From: Xanthobacter dioxanivorans
GTDB lineage: Bacteria; Pseudomonadota; Alphaproteobacteria; Rhizobiales; Xanthobacteraceae
Assembly (NCBI RefSeq): GCF_016807805.1
Contig: NZ_CP063362.1
Location: forward strand, 2,159,001-2,223,000
Length of the DNA: 64,000 bases
Reading direction: 5' to 3'
The position numbers were made by a program, and so were the translations under genes. Below, piece by piece: positions 50,927 to 60,468 of this stretch (the stretch's first letter is position 1; every line of letters begins with the position of its first letter). The notes under the pieces were generated by a model. The model was not told where the DNA came from, made no database searches, and was given only the letters and a program-made list of their open reading frames with translations.

Positions 50927-51730
50927 TCAGCTGCCGCGGAACTTCGGTTCGCGCTTCTCGTGGAAGGCGAGCACGCCTTCGCGGAAGTCGTCGGACTGGC
51001 GCAGGCGGCTGTAGCAGTGGCCCTCCAGCTCGATGGCGATGGACAGCGAGGCGTCCTCGGTGTCGTTGAGCAGCTTCTTGGCCGTGCGCTGGGCGATGGG
51101 CGAGAAGGCCCGCAGCTCGTCCACGAGGCGGTCGGTGGCCGCCTCGAGCTCGGCGTCGGGGACGCATTCGGTGGCGAGGCCCCAGTCGAGGGCCTGGCGG
51201 CCGGAAATGCGCTTGGAGCGCATCACGATGTCCTTGGTGCGGGTGATGCCGACGATCTTCTGCAGCCGCGCCGAGCCGCCGGAGCCGGGGATCTGGCCGA
51301 GCTTCTGCTCGGGCAGGGCGTAGCGGCAGGTCTCCGAGACGATGCGGAAGTCGCAGGCGAGCGAGATCTCGAAGCCGACGCCGAAGGTGTAGCCGCGGTT
51401 GGCGACGATCACCGGCTTCGCGCAGCGCGCCGGGGCCGCGATGTTCCAGGCGAGCTTCGAGACGTGTTCGGGGGAGGCCTCCAGGAAGCCCTTGATGAAG
51501 CCGCCCGAGGAGAAGTGCTCGCCCACCGCGCGCAGCACGATGACGCGAACCGCCTCGTTCCCGTCCAACGCCTCGAAGGTCTGCCTCAGCTGCTCGCGCT
51601 GGGGCATGGAGATGGTGTTCATGGGCGGGCGGTCGAGGATGATGTCCGCCCGCTCCCGGGCGGGGTCGATCTCGATGCGGAAGCCGTCGAGGTCGGTCGG
51701 CAGTGCAGGGGGCGGAACATAGGCGTTCAT
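50927..51730 (-). CDS. enoyl-CoA hydratase (both catalytic Glu present)
   Basis: A 267-residue crotonase-fold protein. The oxyanion region is HFSSGGFIKGF; the core reads NRGYTFGVGFEISLACDFRIVSE with the first catalytic Glu, then YALPEQKLGQIPGSGGSARLQKIVG with the second Glu (PExxLG) and the usual IPGxGG loop. It should add water to a 2-enoyl-CoA, or hydrate an aromatic-derived dienoyl-CoA. Start MNAYVPPPALP overlaps the ligase stop by four bases. Unlike the other three crotonase proteins in the window, it keeps the full active site. Confidence 0.92.
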   Translation of the reverse strand: MNAYVPPPALPTDLDGFRIEIDPARERADIILDRPPMNTISMPQREQLRQTFEALDGNEAVRVIVLRAVGEHFSSGGFIKGFLEASPEHVSKLAWNIAAPARCAKPVIVANRGYTFGVGFEISLACDFRIVSETCRYALPEQKLGQIPGSGGSARLQKIVGITRTKDIVMRSKRISGRQALDWGLATECVPDAELEAATDRLVDELRAFSPIAQRTAKKLLNDTEDASLSIAIELEGHCYSRLRQSDDFREGVLAFHEKREPKFRGS

Positions 51731-53289
51731 GCGCAGGGTCCTGTCTGGGGGAGGGGTCGGGCGGCGCTCACGCCGGAGCGCTCGGGTTCGTATTCTCCGG
51801 CCACCAGCTGGCGGCGCAGCAGCTTGCCGACGGGCGATTTGGGAATGGCGGCGACGAATTCGTAGCGGCGCGGCCGCTTGAAGTTGGCGAGGCCGGAGCT
51901 GCGGCAATGGGCATCCAGCTCCTCCCCCGTCACCGGGGCGCGGCGCTGCACGAAGGCGACCACGATCTTGCCCCAGCGGGGGTCCGGAAGGCCGACGACG
52001 GCCACCTCGGCCACCGCCGGGTGCATGGACAGGCAGCTCTCGATCTCCACCGGCGAGACATTCTCGCCGCCGGTGATGATCATGTCGTCCACGCGCCCGG
52101 TGACGTGGAGGTCGCCGTCGGCGTCGAAACAGCCGGTGTCGCCGGTGAAGTACCAGCCGGCGCGCAGCGACTTGGCGTTGGCGTCGGGCCGGCGCCAATA
52201 GCCCTCGAAGGCCTCGTCCGAGGCGGCGAGGGCGATGATCTCGCCCTCCTCGCCGGGGGCGGCGATCTCGTCCGGCGATGCCGCGCCGAGCTTCGTCACC
52301 CGGATCATCTGGTTGAGCCCCGCCTTGCCGGCGGAGCCGGGCTTCTCCGCCGCCTTCTGGTTGACGGTGAAGGTGTAGATCTCCGACGAGCCGTAGTGGT
52401 TGACGAACAGCTCGGGCCGGAAGGCGGCGGTCAGCGCCTTCAGCAGGCCGTCGGTCATCGGCGCGCCGGCGAAGCCGAGCTTGCGCACGCTCGTGGTGTC
52501 GGTGGCGGCGAAGCGCGCGTGGTGCACGAGGTCGTGGTAGAGCGTCGGCACCAGATAGAGGTTGGTGATGCGCTCGCGCGCGATCAGCTCCAGCGCCTGG
52601 ACGACGTCGAAGCGCGGCAGGCAGACGAAGGTGCCGCCGATGAGCGACATGGCGAGCAGCGAGCGCACACCCATGGTGTGGTAGAGCGGCATCACGCCGA
52701 GGGTTACCTCGCCGCGGCCGTAGAGATTCTGCGCCACATGGGCGAGGGCGGCCATGCGCTCGGCCCGCTGGCGGCGCGGCACGCCCTTCGGCTTCGCGGT
52801 GGTGCCGGAGGTGTAGAGCATGAGCGACCAGTCGTCCGCGGACGCCGCCGGCGTGGCGGTCGCGGTGCCGGCCGCGAGCTCGGCGAAGGCGATCGGCGCC
52901 GGGGCGTCGATGCCGATCCGCGGCAAAGCGCGCGCCTGCGGGCAGTCCGCCACCGCGGGCGCCGCCACCGCCTCGAAGGCGAGCGCCCGCGCCTCGGCAT
53001 TGTCCAGGACGTAGCCGATCTCGTCGGCGGTGGCGCGCCAGTTCATGGGCGTCATGACGATGCCGGCGAACTGGCAGGCCCAGTGCAGCGTCGCCGCCTC
53101 CCAGCGGTTCTGCAGCACGGTCACGAGGTGGTCGCCGCGCCTCAGGCCGAGCGCGCCGAGCCCGGCCGCCACCACCGCGATCCGCTCGACCCATTGGGCG
53201 TAGGTGAGCCGGACGTCGCCGTCGACCACCGCCAGCGCGTCGGGATCGCGCGCGACGCTGGCGAGGAAGCTGGTGCCGAGATCAAACAT
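51727..53289 (-). CDS. AMP-dependent acyl/aryl-CoA ligase
   Basis: A 520-residue adenylate-forming ligase: P-loop LYTSGTTAKPKGVPRRQ near residue 157-172, NHYGSSEIYTFT near 300, TGDTGCFDADGDLHVTGRVDDMI near 390-412, GGENVSPVEIE, and the catalytic Lys in PKSPVGKLLRRQL near 497. The large C-terminal domain is complete. Overlaps the iron-sulfur subunit gene by eight bases and the hydratase gene by four. It presumably makes the CoA ester that the molybdenum enzyme hydroxylates, or activates the acid after hydroxylation. Confidence 0.92.
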   Translation of the reverse strand: MFDLGTSFLASVARDPDALAVVDGDVRLTYAQWVERIAVVAAGLGALGLRRGDHLVTVLQNRWEAATLHWACQFAGIVMTPMNWRATADEIGYVLDNAEARALAFEAVAAPAVADCPQARALPRIGIDAPAPIAFAELAAGTATATPAASADDWSLMLYTSGTTAKPKGVPRRQRAERMAALAHVAQNLYGRGEVTLGVMPLYHTMGVRSLLAMSLIGGTFVCLPRFDVVQALELIARERITNLYLVPTLYHDLVHHARFAATDTTSVRKLGFAGAPMTDGLLKALTAAFRPELFVNHYGSSEIYTFTVNQKAAEKPGSAGKAGLNQMIRVTKLGAASPDEIAAPGEEGEIIALAASDEAFEGYWRRPDANAKSLRAGWYFTGDTGCFDADGDLHVTGRVDDMIITGGENVSPVEIESCLSMHPAVAEVAVVGLPDPRWGKIVVAFVQRRAPVTGEELDAHCRSSGLANFKRPRRYEFVAAIPKSPVGKLLRRQLVAGEYEPERSGVSAARPLPQTGPCA

Positions 53290-53791
53290 GCGGGCCGTCC
53301 CCTCTCAGCAAGGCCGCCGCCTCGATCACGGCGGCGACGATGGCCGTGTAGCCGGTGCAGCGGCACAGATGGCCGCCGACCACTTCCCGAACCTGCCGCT
53401 CGTCCGGGTCGGGCACCGCCTTCAGGAAGGCGTCCACCGACATCAGGATGCCGGCGGTGCAGAAGCCGCAGTGCAGCGCGTGGTGGCGGCGGAACGCCTC
53501 CTGCAGCACGCCGAGGCGGTCGGCGGCCGGCGCGAGGCCCTCCACCGTGCGCACGTCGCGCCCGTCGAGCTGCACCGCCAGGGTGAGGCAGGCCCGCGCC
53601 GGCACGCCGTCGATGTGGATGGTGCAGGCGCCGCACACGCCGTGCTCGCAGCCCACATGGGTGCCGGTGGCGCCGATGCGGTGGCGCAGGGCGTCGGTGG
53701 CGAGCAGGCGTGGTTCCGCCCGCAGGCTCGCCGGCGCGCCGTTGAGCGTGAAGCGGACGAGGTGCTGCGCGTCGGCGCTCAGACGAGGCAT
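53282..53791 (-). CDS. molybdenum hydroxylase, [2Fe-2S] small subunit
   Basis: A 169-residue xanthine oxidase-family iron-sulfur subunit. Plant-type cluster ligands are C48, C53, C56 and C68 (GCEHGVCGACTIHIDGVPARAC); the second, helical cluster uses C108, C111, C143 and C145 (CGFC, CRC-TGY). Passes electrons from the molybdenum centre to the FAD subunit. ATG at 53791 overlaps the FAD-subunit stop by 13 bases. All eight Cys are present, so it should be functional. Confidence 0.95.
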   Translation of the reverse strand: MPRLSADAQHLVRFTLNGAPASLRAEPRLLATDALRHRIGATGTHVGCEHGVCGACTIHIDGVPARACLTLAVQLDGRDVRTVEGLAPAADRLGVLQEAFRRHHALHCGFCTAGILMSVDAFLKAVPDPDERQVREVVGGHLCRCTGYTAIVAAVIEAAALLRGDGPHV

Positions 53792-54606
53792 GCGGAGGCC
53801 TCCGCGATGACGGCGCGGCCGAGGCTGCGCACCAGGTCGCGCCGCAGGCGGGCGCTGGCATGCAGGTCCTCCCGCGCCTCCAGCTCCCAGGCAAAGGCGT
53901 TGAGCGCATCGTCGAGGGCGCTGCCGGACAAGGCCGGCCAGGAGCGCCGCTCGGGACGATCGGCGACGCCGCACACGGTGAGCTCCACCCGGTCGGCGGC
54001 GACGCGGGCGGCGCAGCCGACGATGGCGAAGTCGCCGTGCCGGCGGGAGAATTCACGGAACGCGAAGCCGCTGCCGGGCGGCGCCACGGGGAACGAGACG
54101 GCCTCGATCATCTCGTCGTCGCCCTTGTCGGTGGCCATCATGCCGGTGAAGAAATCGCCCGCCGCGACGCGCCGCGCCCTGCGGCGGCTGCGCAGGTGGA
54201 TCTCGCCGCCGAGGGCCACCAGGCACAGGGGGATCTCGGCGCTCGGATCGGCGTGGGCGGCCGAGCCGCAGACGGTGCCGCGGCTGCGGGTCTGGTAGTG
54301 GCCGAGATGGGGCAAGGCGGCGGCGAGCAGCGGCAGCAGGGCCGCCAGCTCCGGCCAGGCGAGCAGTTCCGCCTGCCGCACCCCGGCGGGGACGACGACG
54401 GCGTCATCCTGCCGCCTGAGCGGGCGGAGGGCGCCGAGGCGCATGATGTCCACCAGCACCTGCGGGCGGGCGAGGCGCATGTTGAGCATGGGCAGCAGCG
54501 ACTGGCCGCCGGCGATCACCCGCGCCTCGGCGCCGTGCTCGGCGAGGGCGGCGAGCGCCTCTTCCAGGCTCTCCGCGCGGACATAGTCGAAGGCAGCTGG
54601 CTTCAT
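53779..54606 (-). CDS. molybdenum hydroxylase, FAD-binding medium subunit
   Basis: A 275-residue subunit with the FAD pyrophosphate motif ARVIAGGQSLLPMLNMRLARPQVLVDI and the second FAD motif TVCGSAAHADPSAEIPLCLVALGGEI; a C-terminal CO-dehydrogenase-flavoprotein domain follows. The length and lack of an inserted Cys motif argue against a 4-hydroxybenzoyl-CoA reductase beta subunit, which carries an extra [4Fe-4S] cluster. Overlaps the large-subunit stop by four bases. Confidence 0.94.
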   Translation of the reverse strand: MKPAAFDYVRAESLEEALAALAEHGAEARVIAGGQSLLPMLNMRLARPQVLVDIMRLGALRPLRRQDDAVVVPAGVRQAELLAWPELAALLPLLAAALPHLGHYQTRSRGTVCGSAAHADPSAEIPLCLVALGGEIHLRSRRRARRVAAGDFFTGMMATDKGDDEMIEAVSFPVAPPGSGFAFREFSRRHGDFAIVGCAARVAADRVELTVCGVADRPERRSWPALSGSALDDALNAFAWELEAREDLHASARLRRDLVRSLGRAVIAEASACLV

Positions 54607-57551
54607 GGGCGCGCTCCCGCCAGAAAGGCGCGCAGCCGCGCCAGCAGGCCGGGAGGCGCCGGCGCGGCGCGGCGGGCGAGGGCGGCGAAGAACTGGCCGA
54701 TGATGACGCGTGCCGCCCCGTCGAGCAGCCGCCCGCCGATGGACGCCACCTTGCCGCCCACCGACACCTCGTAGACATAGGCGACGCGGGTGCCACCATC
54801 GGCGTCCGCAAGGGTGACACGGCCGGAGCCGCCGCCGGAGCCGAGCGCGCCGGTGACCGCGCCGGAGAGGGTGGCGGCGGAGGGCGCGTCGAGATCCGAG
54901 AGCTTCATGTCGGCCGTGTAGCGGCCCTTCACCGGGCCGATGCCGAGGGTGACCTCGGCGGTGAAATGGGTGGGCGAGAGCTGCCTCACGCCGTGGCAGC
55001 CGGGGATGAGGGAGGCGAGGGCGTCGGCGTCGAGCAGGGTCGCCCACACCTGCGCCCGCGGGGCGGCGACGACGGCGGACCCCTCGCCGCGCAATGTGCG
55101 GTCGCCGGGCCGGGCTTCGCGGCGGGCGATGCCGGCGGGTGGCGCCGGCTCCTCGCCTGCCGCGAGGGCCGCGACCCGCGCCGGCGTGAGCGGCAAGGCG
55201 ATGTCGGCGACGCCGAGCGCATCGGCCACCGCATTGGCGATGCAGACCGGCGTCGACATGCAATTGCCCTCGCCCACGCCCTTGGCGCCGAGCGGCGTGA
55301 AGGGGGAGGGGGTCTCCAGATGCAGGACCTCGATGTCCGGCACTTCGGTGGCGGTGGGCAGCAGATAGTCGGCGAAGGTGCCCGTCAGGAAGGCGCCGTC
55401 CCCGGCATAGGCCAGCTCTTCCAGGAAGGTGGCGCCGAGGGCTTGGGCGAAACCGCCCCTGATCTGCCCCTCCACCATGGCGGGATGCAGCACCCGCCCG
55501 CAATCGTGCATGGTGAGGTAGTGATCGATGCGCACATGGCCGCTGACCTGGTCCACCTCCACGCCGCACATATCGAAGATGAAGCCGTGGCAGAGGGAGG
55601 AATTGACATGGTCCGCCCCGTCCGGCGCCGTCAGCTCCGGCGGGGTCCAGAAGGCGGTCTCGCGGATGGTCTGCTCGACCCCGTCTGGCAGCAGCGCCGG
55701 CGACCAGTGGCTGAGCCCGGCGATGCGGCCGAACGGAGCGGAGGCGCCGTTTTCGCCCTTCACCGCGATCTTGCCGCCAGCGAACACGATGTCCTCTGCC
55801 CGCGCCTGGAACTGGGCGGCGGCCACTTGGGCGAGGCGATCCTTCAGCCGGCCGGCGGCGAGATGGGCGGCGCCGGCCACGGCAGCGGCGAAGCGGCTGG
55901 AATAATTGCCCGAGGCGATGGACCACGCATCCTTGCCGGTATCGAGCTCGCAGACGACCCGGATCTCCTGCGGTGGCAAGCCGAACACGTCGGCAACCAC
56001 CTGCGCGAGGACGGTGCGGTGACCCTGGCCCTGGGGGCTGGAGGAGGCGGTGACGCTGACCGAGCCCATGGGATCGATAGAGACGGTGGCGCTCGCCTGG
56101 GCGCCGTTCTTCGGCCCGGCCTTCGCCCGCTCCTCGGCGGAGAGGACGGTGGTGATGTAGCCCATGTTGGAGACCGAGGGCTCGACCACCGCGGCGAAGC
56201 CGATGCCGTAGCAGCGGCCGGTGCGGCGGGCCTCTTCCTGGCGCGCGCGCAGGTCCGCGAGCCGGCGGTCGCCGACGGCGCGCTCCACCGCCGCGCCGTA
56301 GTCGCCGGAATCATAGAGGGCGCCGGTGGCGGTGCGGTAGGGAAAGGCGCCGGCGGGGATGAGATTGCGGCGGATCACCTCCACCGGATCGAGGCCGAGC
56401 CCCACGGCGATGCGCTGGACCAGCCGCTCCAGGGCGAAATACACCTGCGGGCCGCCGAACCCGCGCACGAGGCCGGTGGGCGCCTTGTTCGTGAGCACGA
56501 CCCGGTTGCGGATGGCGACGTTCGAGATGGCGTATGCGCCGGTCATGTTGCCGTGCATGCGGTAGAGGGTCGCCGGCTCCGGCGCGCGCGGATAGGCGCC
56601 GCAATCCTCCACCTGGTCGTAGTCGAGGGCGGTGATCCGCCCCTCGGCCGTCACCGCCGCCCTGAGGGTGGTGACGCGGTTGGTGGCCGCCACCGCGCCG
56701 ACGAGATGCTCCAGCCGGTCCTCGATCCACTTCACCGGACGGCCGGCGATGCGGGCGGCGACCGCCACCAGAAGCGCGTAGGGCGCGACCCCTTGCTTGA
56801 CGCCGAAGCTGCCGCCGGAATCGGGCGGCATGCGCATGCGCAGCTTGTTGCCCGGCACCTTCAGCGCGCGGGCGAGCACGGTGTGGATGGAGAACGGGCC
56901 CTGGAAATTGGCGAGGATGTCATAAACCCCTTCGTGGGGGTCGTATTCGGCGACGATGCCGAAGGTCTCCATCGGCGCACCGGTATTGCGCGGATAGCGA
57001 ATGGTGATCTCGAACCCGTGGTCCGCCGCGGCGAAGGCGCCTTGCGGATCGCCGTAGGCGAAGCGGCGGTCACTGACGACATTGCCGCCGGTCGCGGGAT
57101 GGAGCGCCGGCGCCTGCGGGTCCAGGCTGTCGACCGGGTCGATGACACAGGCGAGCGGGCGATAGTCCACCGCGATGGCGTCGAGCGCGTCCTCGGCCCG
57201 GTAGCGGTCCTCGGCGACGATGATCGCCACCGGCTCGCCCACATAGCGCACCCGATCCACGGCGATCGGCCAGTTCTCCACCTTTACCTTCAGTCCGGCG
57301 ACCATCGGCGTGGTGAGGGCAGCCACGTCCGCGCCGGTGATCACCGCCACCACGCCGGGCAGGCGGCTGGCGGCGGTGACGTCGACGGAGAGGATGTCGG
57401 CATGGGCGTGCGGCGCGCGCAGGATCGCCGCCTCCAGGGTGCCGGGCCGCACCCCGAGATCGTCGATGAAGCGCCCACGCCCCGTCAGGAGCGCCGCATC
57501 CTCGACGCGTGGCAATGACTGGCCTGTCCAGGCGATGCGATCAGCGCGCAA
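54603..57551 (-). CDS. molybdenum hydroxylase large subunit fused to a CoxG (SRPBCC) domain
   Basis: A 982-residue protein. Residues 1-150 are the aldehyde oxidase a/b hammerhead (RVEDAALLTGRGRFIDDL, LRAPHAHADILSVD); the molybdopterin domain follows, with TGLVRGFGGPQVYFALERL (substrate loop), QGQGHRTVLAQVVAD, and GVGEGN with the catalytic Glu at about residue 761. From about residue 816 to the end an SRPBCC domain of the CoxG type is fused (VWATLLDADALASLIPGC, SPTHFTAEVTLGIGPVKGRYTADMKL, GKVASIGGRLLDGAAR). CoxG normally is a separate protein tied to membrane attachment of CO dehydrogenase. Expected role: hydroxylation of an N-heterocycle, aldehyde or aryl-CoA. TTG start behind GGGGAGGA. Confidence 0.93.
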   Translation of the reverse strand: MRADRIAWTGQSLPRVEDAALLTGRGRFIDDLGVRPGTLEAAILRAPHAHADILSVDVTAASRLPGVVAVITGADVAALTTPMVAGLKVKVENWPIAVDRVRYVGEPVAIIVAEDRYRAEDALDAIAVDYRPLACVIDPVDSLDPQAPALHPATGGNVVSDRRFAYGDPQGAFAAADHGFEITIRYPRNTGAPMETFGIVAEYDPHEGVYDILANFQGPFSIHTVLARALKVPGNKLRMRMPPDSGGSFGVKQGVAPYALLVAVAARIAGRPVKWIEDRLEHLVGAVAATNRVTTLRAAVTAEGRITALDYDQVEDCGAYPRAPEPATLYRMHGNMTGAYAISNVAIRNRVVLTNKAPTGLVRGFGGPQVYFALERLVQRIAVGLGLDPVEVIRRNLIPAGAFPYRTATGALYDSGDYGAAVERAVGDRRLADLRARQEEARRTGRCYGIGFAAVVEPSVSNMGYITTVLSAEERAKAGPKNGAQASATVSIDPMGSVSVTASSSPQGQGHRTVLAQVVADVFGLPPQEIRVVCELDTGKDAWSIASGNYSSRFAAAVAGAAHLAAGRLKDRLAQVAAAQFQARAEDIVFAGGKIAVKGENGASAPFGRIAGLSHWSPALLPDGVEQTIRETAFWTPPELTAPDGADHVNSSLCHGFIFDMCGVEVDQVSGHVRIDHYLTMHDCGRVLHPAMVEGQIRGGFAQALGATFLEELAYAGDGAFLTGTFADYLLPTATEVPDIEVLHLETPSPFTPLGAKGVGEGNCMSTPVCIANAVADALGVADIALPLTPARVAALAAGEEPAPPAGIARREARPGDRTLRGEGSAVVAAPRAQVWATLLDADALASLIPGCHGVRQLSPTHFTAEVTLGIGPVKGRYTADMKLSDLDAPSAATLSGAVTGALGSGGGSGRVTLADADGGTRVAYVYEVSVGGKVASIGGRLLDGAARVIIGQFFAALARRAAPAPPGLLARLRAFLAGARP

Positions 57552-57676
57552 ACGCTCGTCCTCCCCGTGGCGCGCTCGTCGGCGCCTTGGGGCGGGATGT
57601 GATCAGATGCGGCTGGGAACGACGATGGTGATAGGTCCCATCAATGACCAAAAAGTCCCATTAAGCGGGATGGCGC

Positions 57677-58522
57677 TCAGCGTCCGAGGCGGGCCACCAT
57701 GCGGAATTCGCGGGGCGAGACGCTGCAATGGTCGCGGAAGAAGCGGGTGAAATGGCTCGGCGCGCCGAAGCCGAGGCGCTCGCCGATGGCGGCGAAGGAA
57801 TCGTCACTGTCTATGACCGCGCCGACCGCCATCTCCACTTTCAGCACGTTGAGGAAGACATGGGGCGTCACCCCGGTGGATTCCTCGAACACGCGGAAGA
57901 AGTGGGAGCGCGACATGCCGGCTTCGCGGCACAGCCGCTCGATGCCGAGGGGAGCGGTGGGGTTCTGCCGCATCAGCGCGATGGCGCGGCGCACCCGCCA
58001 GTCGACGGCGTTGGAGCGGGCCATCTCGCGCAGGGAGGAGCCGATGGTGCGCCATGGCGTGAAGCGCTCGATGACCGCGACCATGAGGTCGGAGAGCAGA
58101 TCCTCCTGCCGGTTGCCCGCCCCCGGCGCGTGCACCATCTCGCTCGCGAGGTCGAGGGCGACGCAGCGGATCCGCTGGCTGATGGCGCCGGCGGAATGCT
58201 CGAAGAAGCCGGAGCGCCCGCTCGCCGACCAGTTGGGCCGGAACGAGACCAGCCAGTCGGGCTCGATGTAGAGCGCCAGGATGAGGGCGTTCTGCCGCGC
58301 CGGATTGTGCACGTAGGCGTGCGGCTCCCAGGCATTGACCAGGACGGCGCATTCATCGGTGAGCGGGGCCACCCGGTCGCCGACCAGGAACTGGGTGTCG
58401 TCGCCGCCCACCTTCAGCAGGACATGGCAATGGGGATGGGCATGGCGCACCAGGCTGCGGTCCATGTCGAGGAGCGCCACCCGTCCGAATGCGCCATGGG
58501 CTATGCGCAACGCGTCCGACAT
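57677..58522 (-). CDS. AraC family transcriptional regulator
   Basis: A 281-residue regulator: N-terminal cupin-like sensor (RHAHPHCHVLLKVGGDDTQFLVGDR) and a C-terminal AraC double helix-turn-helix (APLGIERLCREAGMSRSHFFRVFEESTGVTPHVFLNVLKVEMAV, AIGERLGFGAPSHFTRFFRDHCSVSPREFR). It lies 126 bases upstream of the molybdenum hydroxylase operon in the same direction, and is the likely activator of that operon. ATG at 58522 chosen because the frame before it is not family-like. Confidence 0.92.
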   Translation of the reverse strand: MSDALRIAHGAFGRVALLDMDRSLVRHAHPHCHVLLKVGGDDTQFLVGDRVAPLTDECAVLVNAWEPHAYVHNPARQNALILALYIEPDWLVSFRPNWSASGRSGFFEHSAGAISQRIRCVALDLASEMVHAPGAGNRQEDLLSDLMVAVIERFTPWRTIGSSLREMARSNAVDWRVRRAIALMRQNPTAPLGIERLCREAGMSRSHFFRVFEESTGVTPHVFLNVLKVEMAVGAVIDSDDSFAAIGERLGFGAPSHFTRFFRDHCSVSPREFRMVARLGR

Positions 58523-58747
58523 CGTGGGTTGTCCGCCCGGCCTCGCGGCCACCTCCCTGGAACCAGCCCATGCTAGAAGAGCGGGATGCGGATTGGCAAG
58601 CTGCCCTCGACCCCGCCGGTTGCCCCGATCGCCCGGCACGCCGCAGGGGCCCCGGTGCCCGCAGGCGCATTCCATCCGCCGCCGCCGGCCGCTATGGTGC
58701 CGCCTCACGGTGGCGCGCCCGGCGCTCCGACTTTCGAGGATATCCGC

Positions 58748-59695
58748 GTGGACAAGCGCGCGCTCGGCACGTCCGGCATCAGCATCGCCCCCCTGGCCCT
58801 CGGTGGCAACGTCTTCGGCTGGACTGTGGACGAAGCGACCTCCCTGTCCATCATCGACGCCTTCGTGGGGCGCGGCTTCTCGCTGATCGACACCGCCGAC
58901 GTCTATTCCATCTGGGTGCCCGGACATACCGGTGGGGAATCCGAGCGCGTCATCGGCGCCTGGCTGAAGCGCGGCGGACGGCGCGATGCGGTCCACATCG
59001 CCACCAAGGTGGGCATGAACATGAAGGCGGCGGGCCAGGGCCTCTCCAAGGCCCACATCGTCGCCGCGGCGGAGGCGTCGCTGCGCAACCTGGGCACTGA
59101 CACCATCGACCTCTACCAGGCGCACATCGACGACGGCACCGTGCCGCTGGAAGAAACCATGGAGGCATTTGCCCGCCTCGTGGAGGCCGGAAAGGTGCGC
59201 GCGGTGGGCGCCTCCAACTATACGGCGCCACGCCTCGCCGAGGCCCTCGCGGCGAGCGAGGCGAAGGGCCATCCGCGCTTCAGCGTGCTGCAGCCGCATT
59301 ACAATCTCGCCAACCGCGCCTTGTTCGAGGGCGAGCTGCAGCAGCTCTGCCTGAGGGAGCAGATCGGCGTCATCCCCTACTACGCCCTCGCGGCGGGCTT
59401 CCTCACCGGCAAATATCGCAGGCCGGAAGACCTCGACGGCAAGGCGCGGGCGGGCACCGTGGCGCATTATCTCGATCCGCGCGGCCTCGATCTGCTCGCC
59501 GAGATGGACAAGATCGCCGCGCGTCTCGGCGCGACGTTGCCGCAGGTAGCCCTCGCCTGGCTCATCGCCCAGCCCGCCGTCACCGCGCCCATCGTCAGCG
59601 CCACCAGCCTCGCCCAACTCGACGACATCATGGCGGCGCCCGGCCTCACCCTCGATGCGGCGGCCCTGAGCCGCCTCGACCGCGCCAGCATCTGA
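58748..59695 (+). CDS. aldo/keto reductase
   Basis: A 315-residue TIM-barrel oxidoreductase. Catalytic tetrad parts are visible: Asp and Tyr in DTADVYSIWVPG, Lys in IATKVGMNM, His in YQAHIDD. NADPH-binding end: PIVSATSLAQLDDIMAA. The GTG start (VDKRALGTSGISIAPLALGGNVFG) has GAGGA seven bases upstream; the frame is open to 58586 but that part is Pro/Ala-rich without homology. It is divergent from the AraC gene. Reduces an aldehyde or ketone; substrate unknown. Confidence 0.93.
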   Translation: MDKRALGTSGISIAPLALGGNVFGWTVDEATSLSIIDAFVGRGFSLIDTADVYSIWVPGHTGGESERVIGAWLKRGGRRDAVHIATKVGMNMKAAGQGLSKAHIVAAAEASLRNLGTDTIDLYQAHIDDGTVPLEETMEAFARLVEAGKVRAVGASNYTAPRLAEALAASEAKGHPRFSVLQPHYNLANRALFEGELQQLCLREQIGVIPYYALAAGFLTGKYRRPEDLDGKARAGTVAHYLDPRGLDLLAEMDKIAARLGATLPQVALAWLIAQPAVTAPIVSATSLAQLDDIMAAPGLTLDAAALSRLDRASI

Positions 59696-59792
59696 AGCCG
59701 GCGGCGCCTGTCGCCAATCCCGGCCGTGATCCATGATGGCGGCCGGCGTTCGGGGGAGCTCGTGGCGTTGGCGTGAAGCGTGATGTTCTTGT

Positions 59793-59988
59793 CTATCGCG
59801 CCGGAAATGCGGGCCACCTCATGCTGAGCATGGATGAAGTTCGGCGTAGGAATGGAGCTAATGCGGAAATACTCGGCGCGTTCCCGCTCTGCGTCGGTAT
59901 CCAACTTGGCGAAGCGCACATGGGGCTCGACCTCGACGCCCAGCGCCTCGAACACCAAAACGAAGCTCTTGCACGGCTCGCCGCGCGT
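59793..59988 (-). pseudogene. thioredoxin remnant
   Basis: In one frame the minus strand reads a truncated thioredoxin core: a GEPCKSF segment in place of the WCGPCK site, then VFEALGVEVEPHVRFAKLDTDAERERAEYFRISSIPTPNF and EVARISGA, matching the middle and second half of thioredoxins (cis-Pro loop SIPT included). A stop codon lies directly upstream of this stretch and the sequence diverges after it. The first Cys-Gly of the active site is lost. It is a decayed gene marking the edge of the AT-richer segment. Confidence 0.55.
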
Positions 59989-60468
59989 TTACGGCTTTCA
60001 GGTCGATCGCGCTATGGTTCGCGGAAACCTGCCCGGCCGGCAAGCTTTCGCCGGAAGACCTCGCACGGGGGCAGGCGCCATCGAGCTGATGGATTTCGCG
60101 CAGATCCAGCTGCAGGTGAAGGCTTCACGTGCGGCTTCACCTCAGAACGCTACATCGCATCGAGCGAGAGATCATTGGATGCAACGTGCGGTCCATGGCA
60201 AATTTTCAACAGTCCGGCGTACGCATTTCTCCACGTGTGGCGCGGAGCGGTGCAGTTCCAGGCTTGGAATACGAGTCTGCCGGTGGGCCGCCTCGCGCGC
60301 GAGTTGGGTAGCGCTGGCGTCAACGCCGTCTGGCTCTCTTGTTTAAGTCCTGTTCGACGGAGCGCCACTGTCGTCGTGGCGCGCCCGTTAGGACCGGGTC
60401 CGTGGCACACCCCTCCATCCCGCGGAAAGGGCAGCACCTTCAAAACCGGGGTTCAAACGCGTGATGAG
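59986..60468. other. decayed, non-coding junction segment
   Basis: Many short overlapping frames on both strands, but none with family features. Base composition starts to fall here compared with the GC-rich operons to the left. The whole 59696-60468 gap is longer than any other between genes in the right half of the window. I see no clear terminal inverted repeats, integrase or tRNA gene. Confidence 0.5.

Noticed and set aside
59834..60346. Long open frame in the junction segment
   Set aside because: No recognisable motif, overlapping frames on both strands equally long, and the minus strand carries the thioredoxin remnant.
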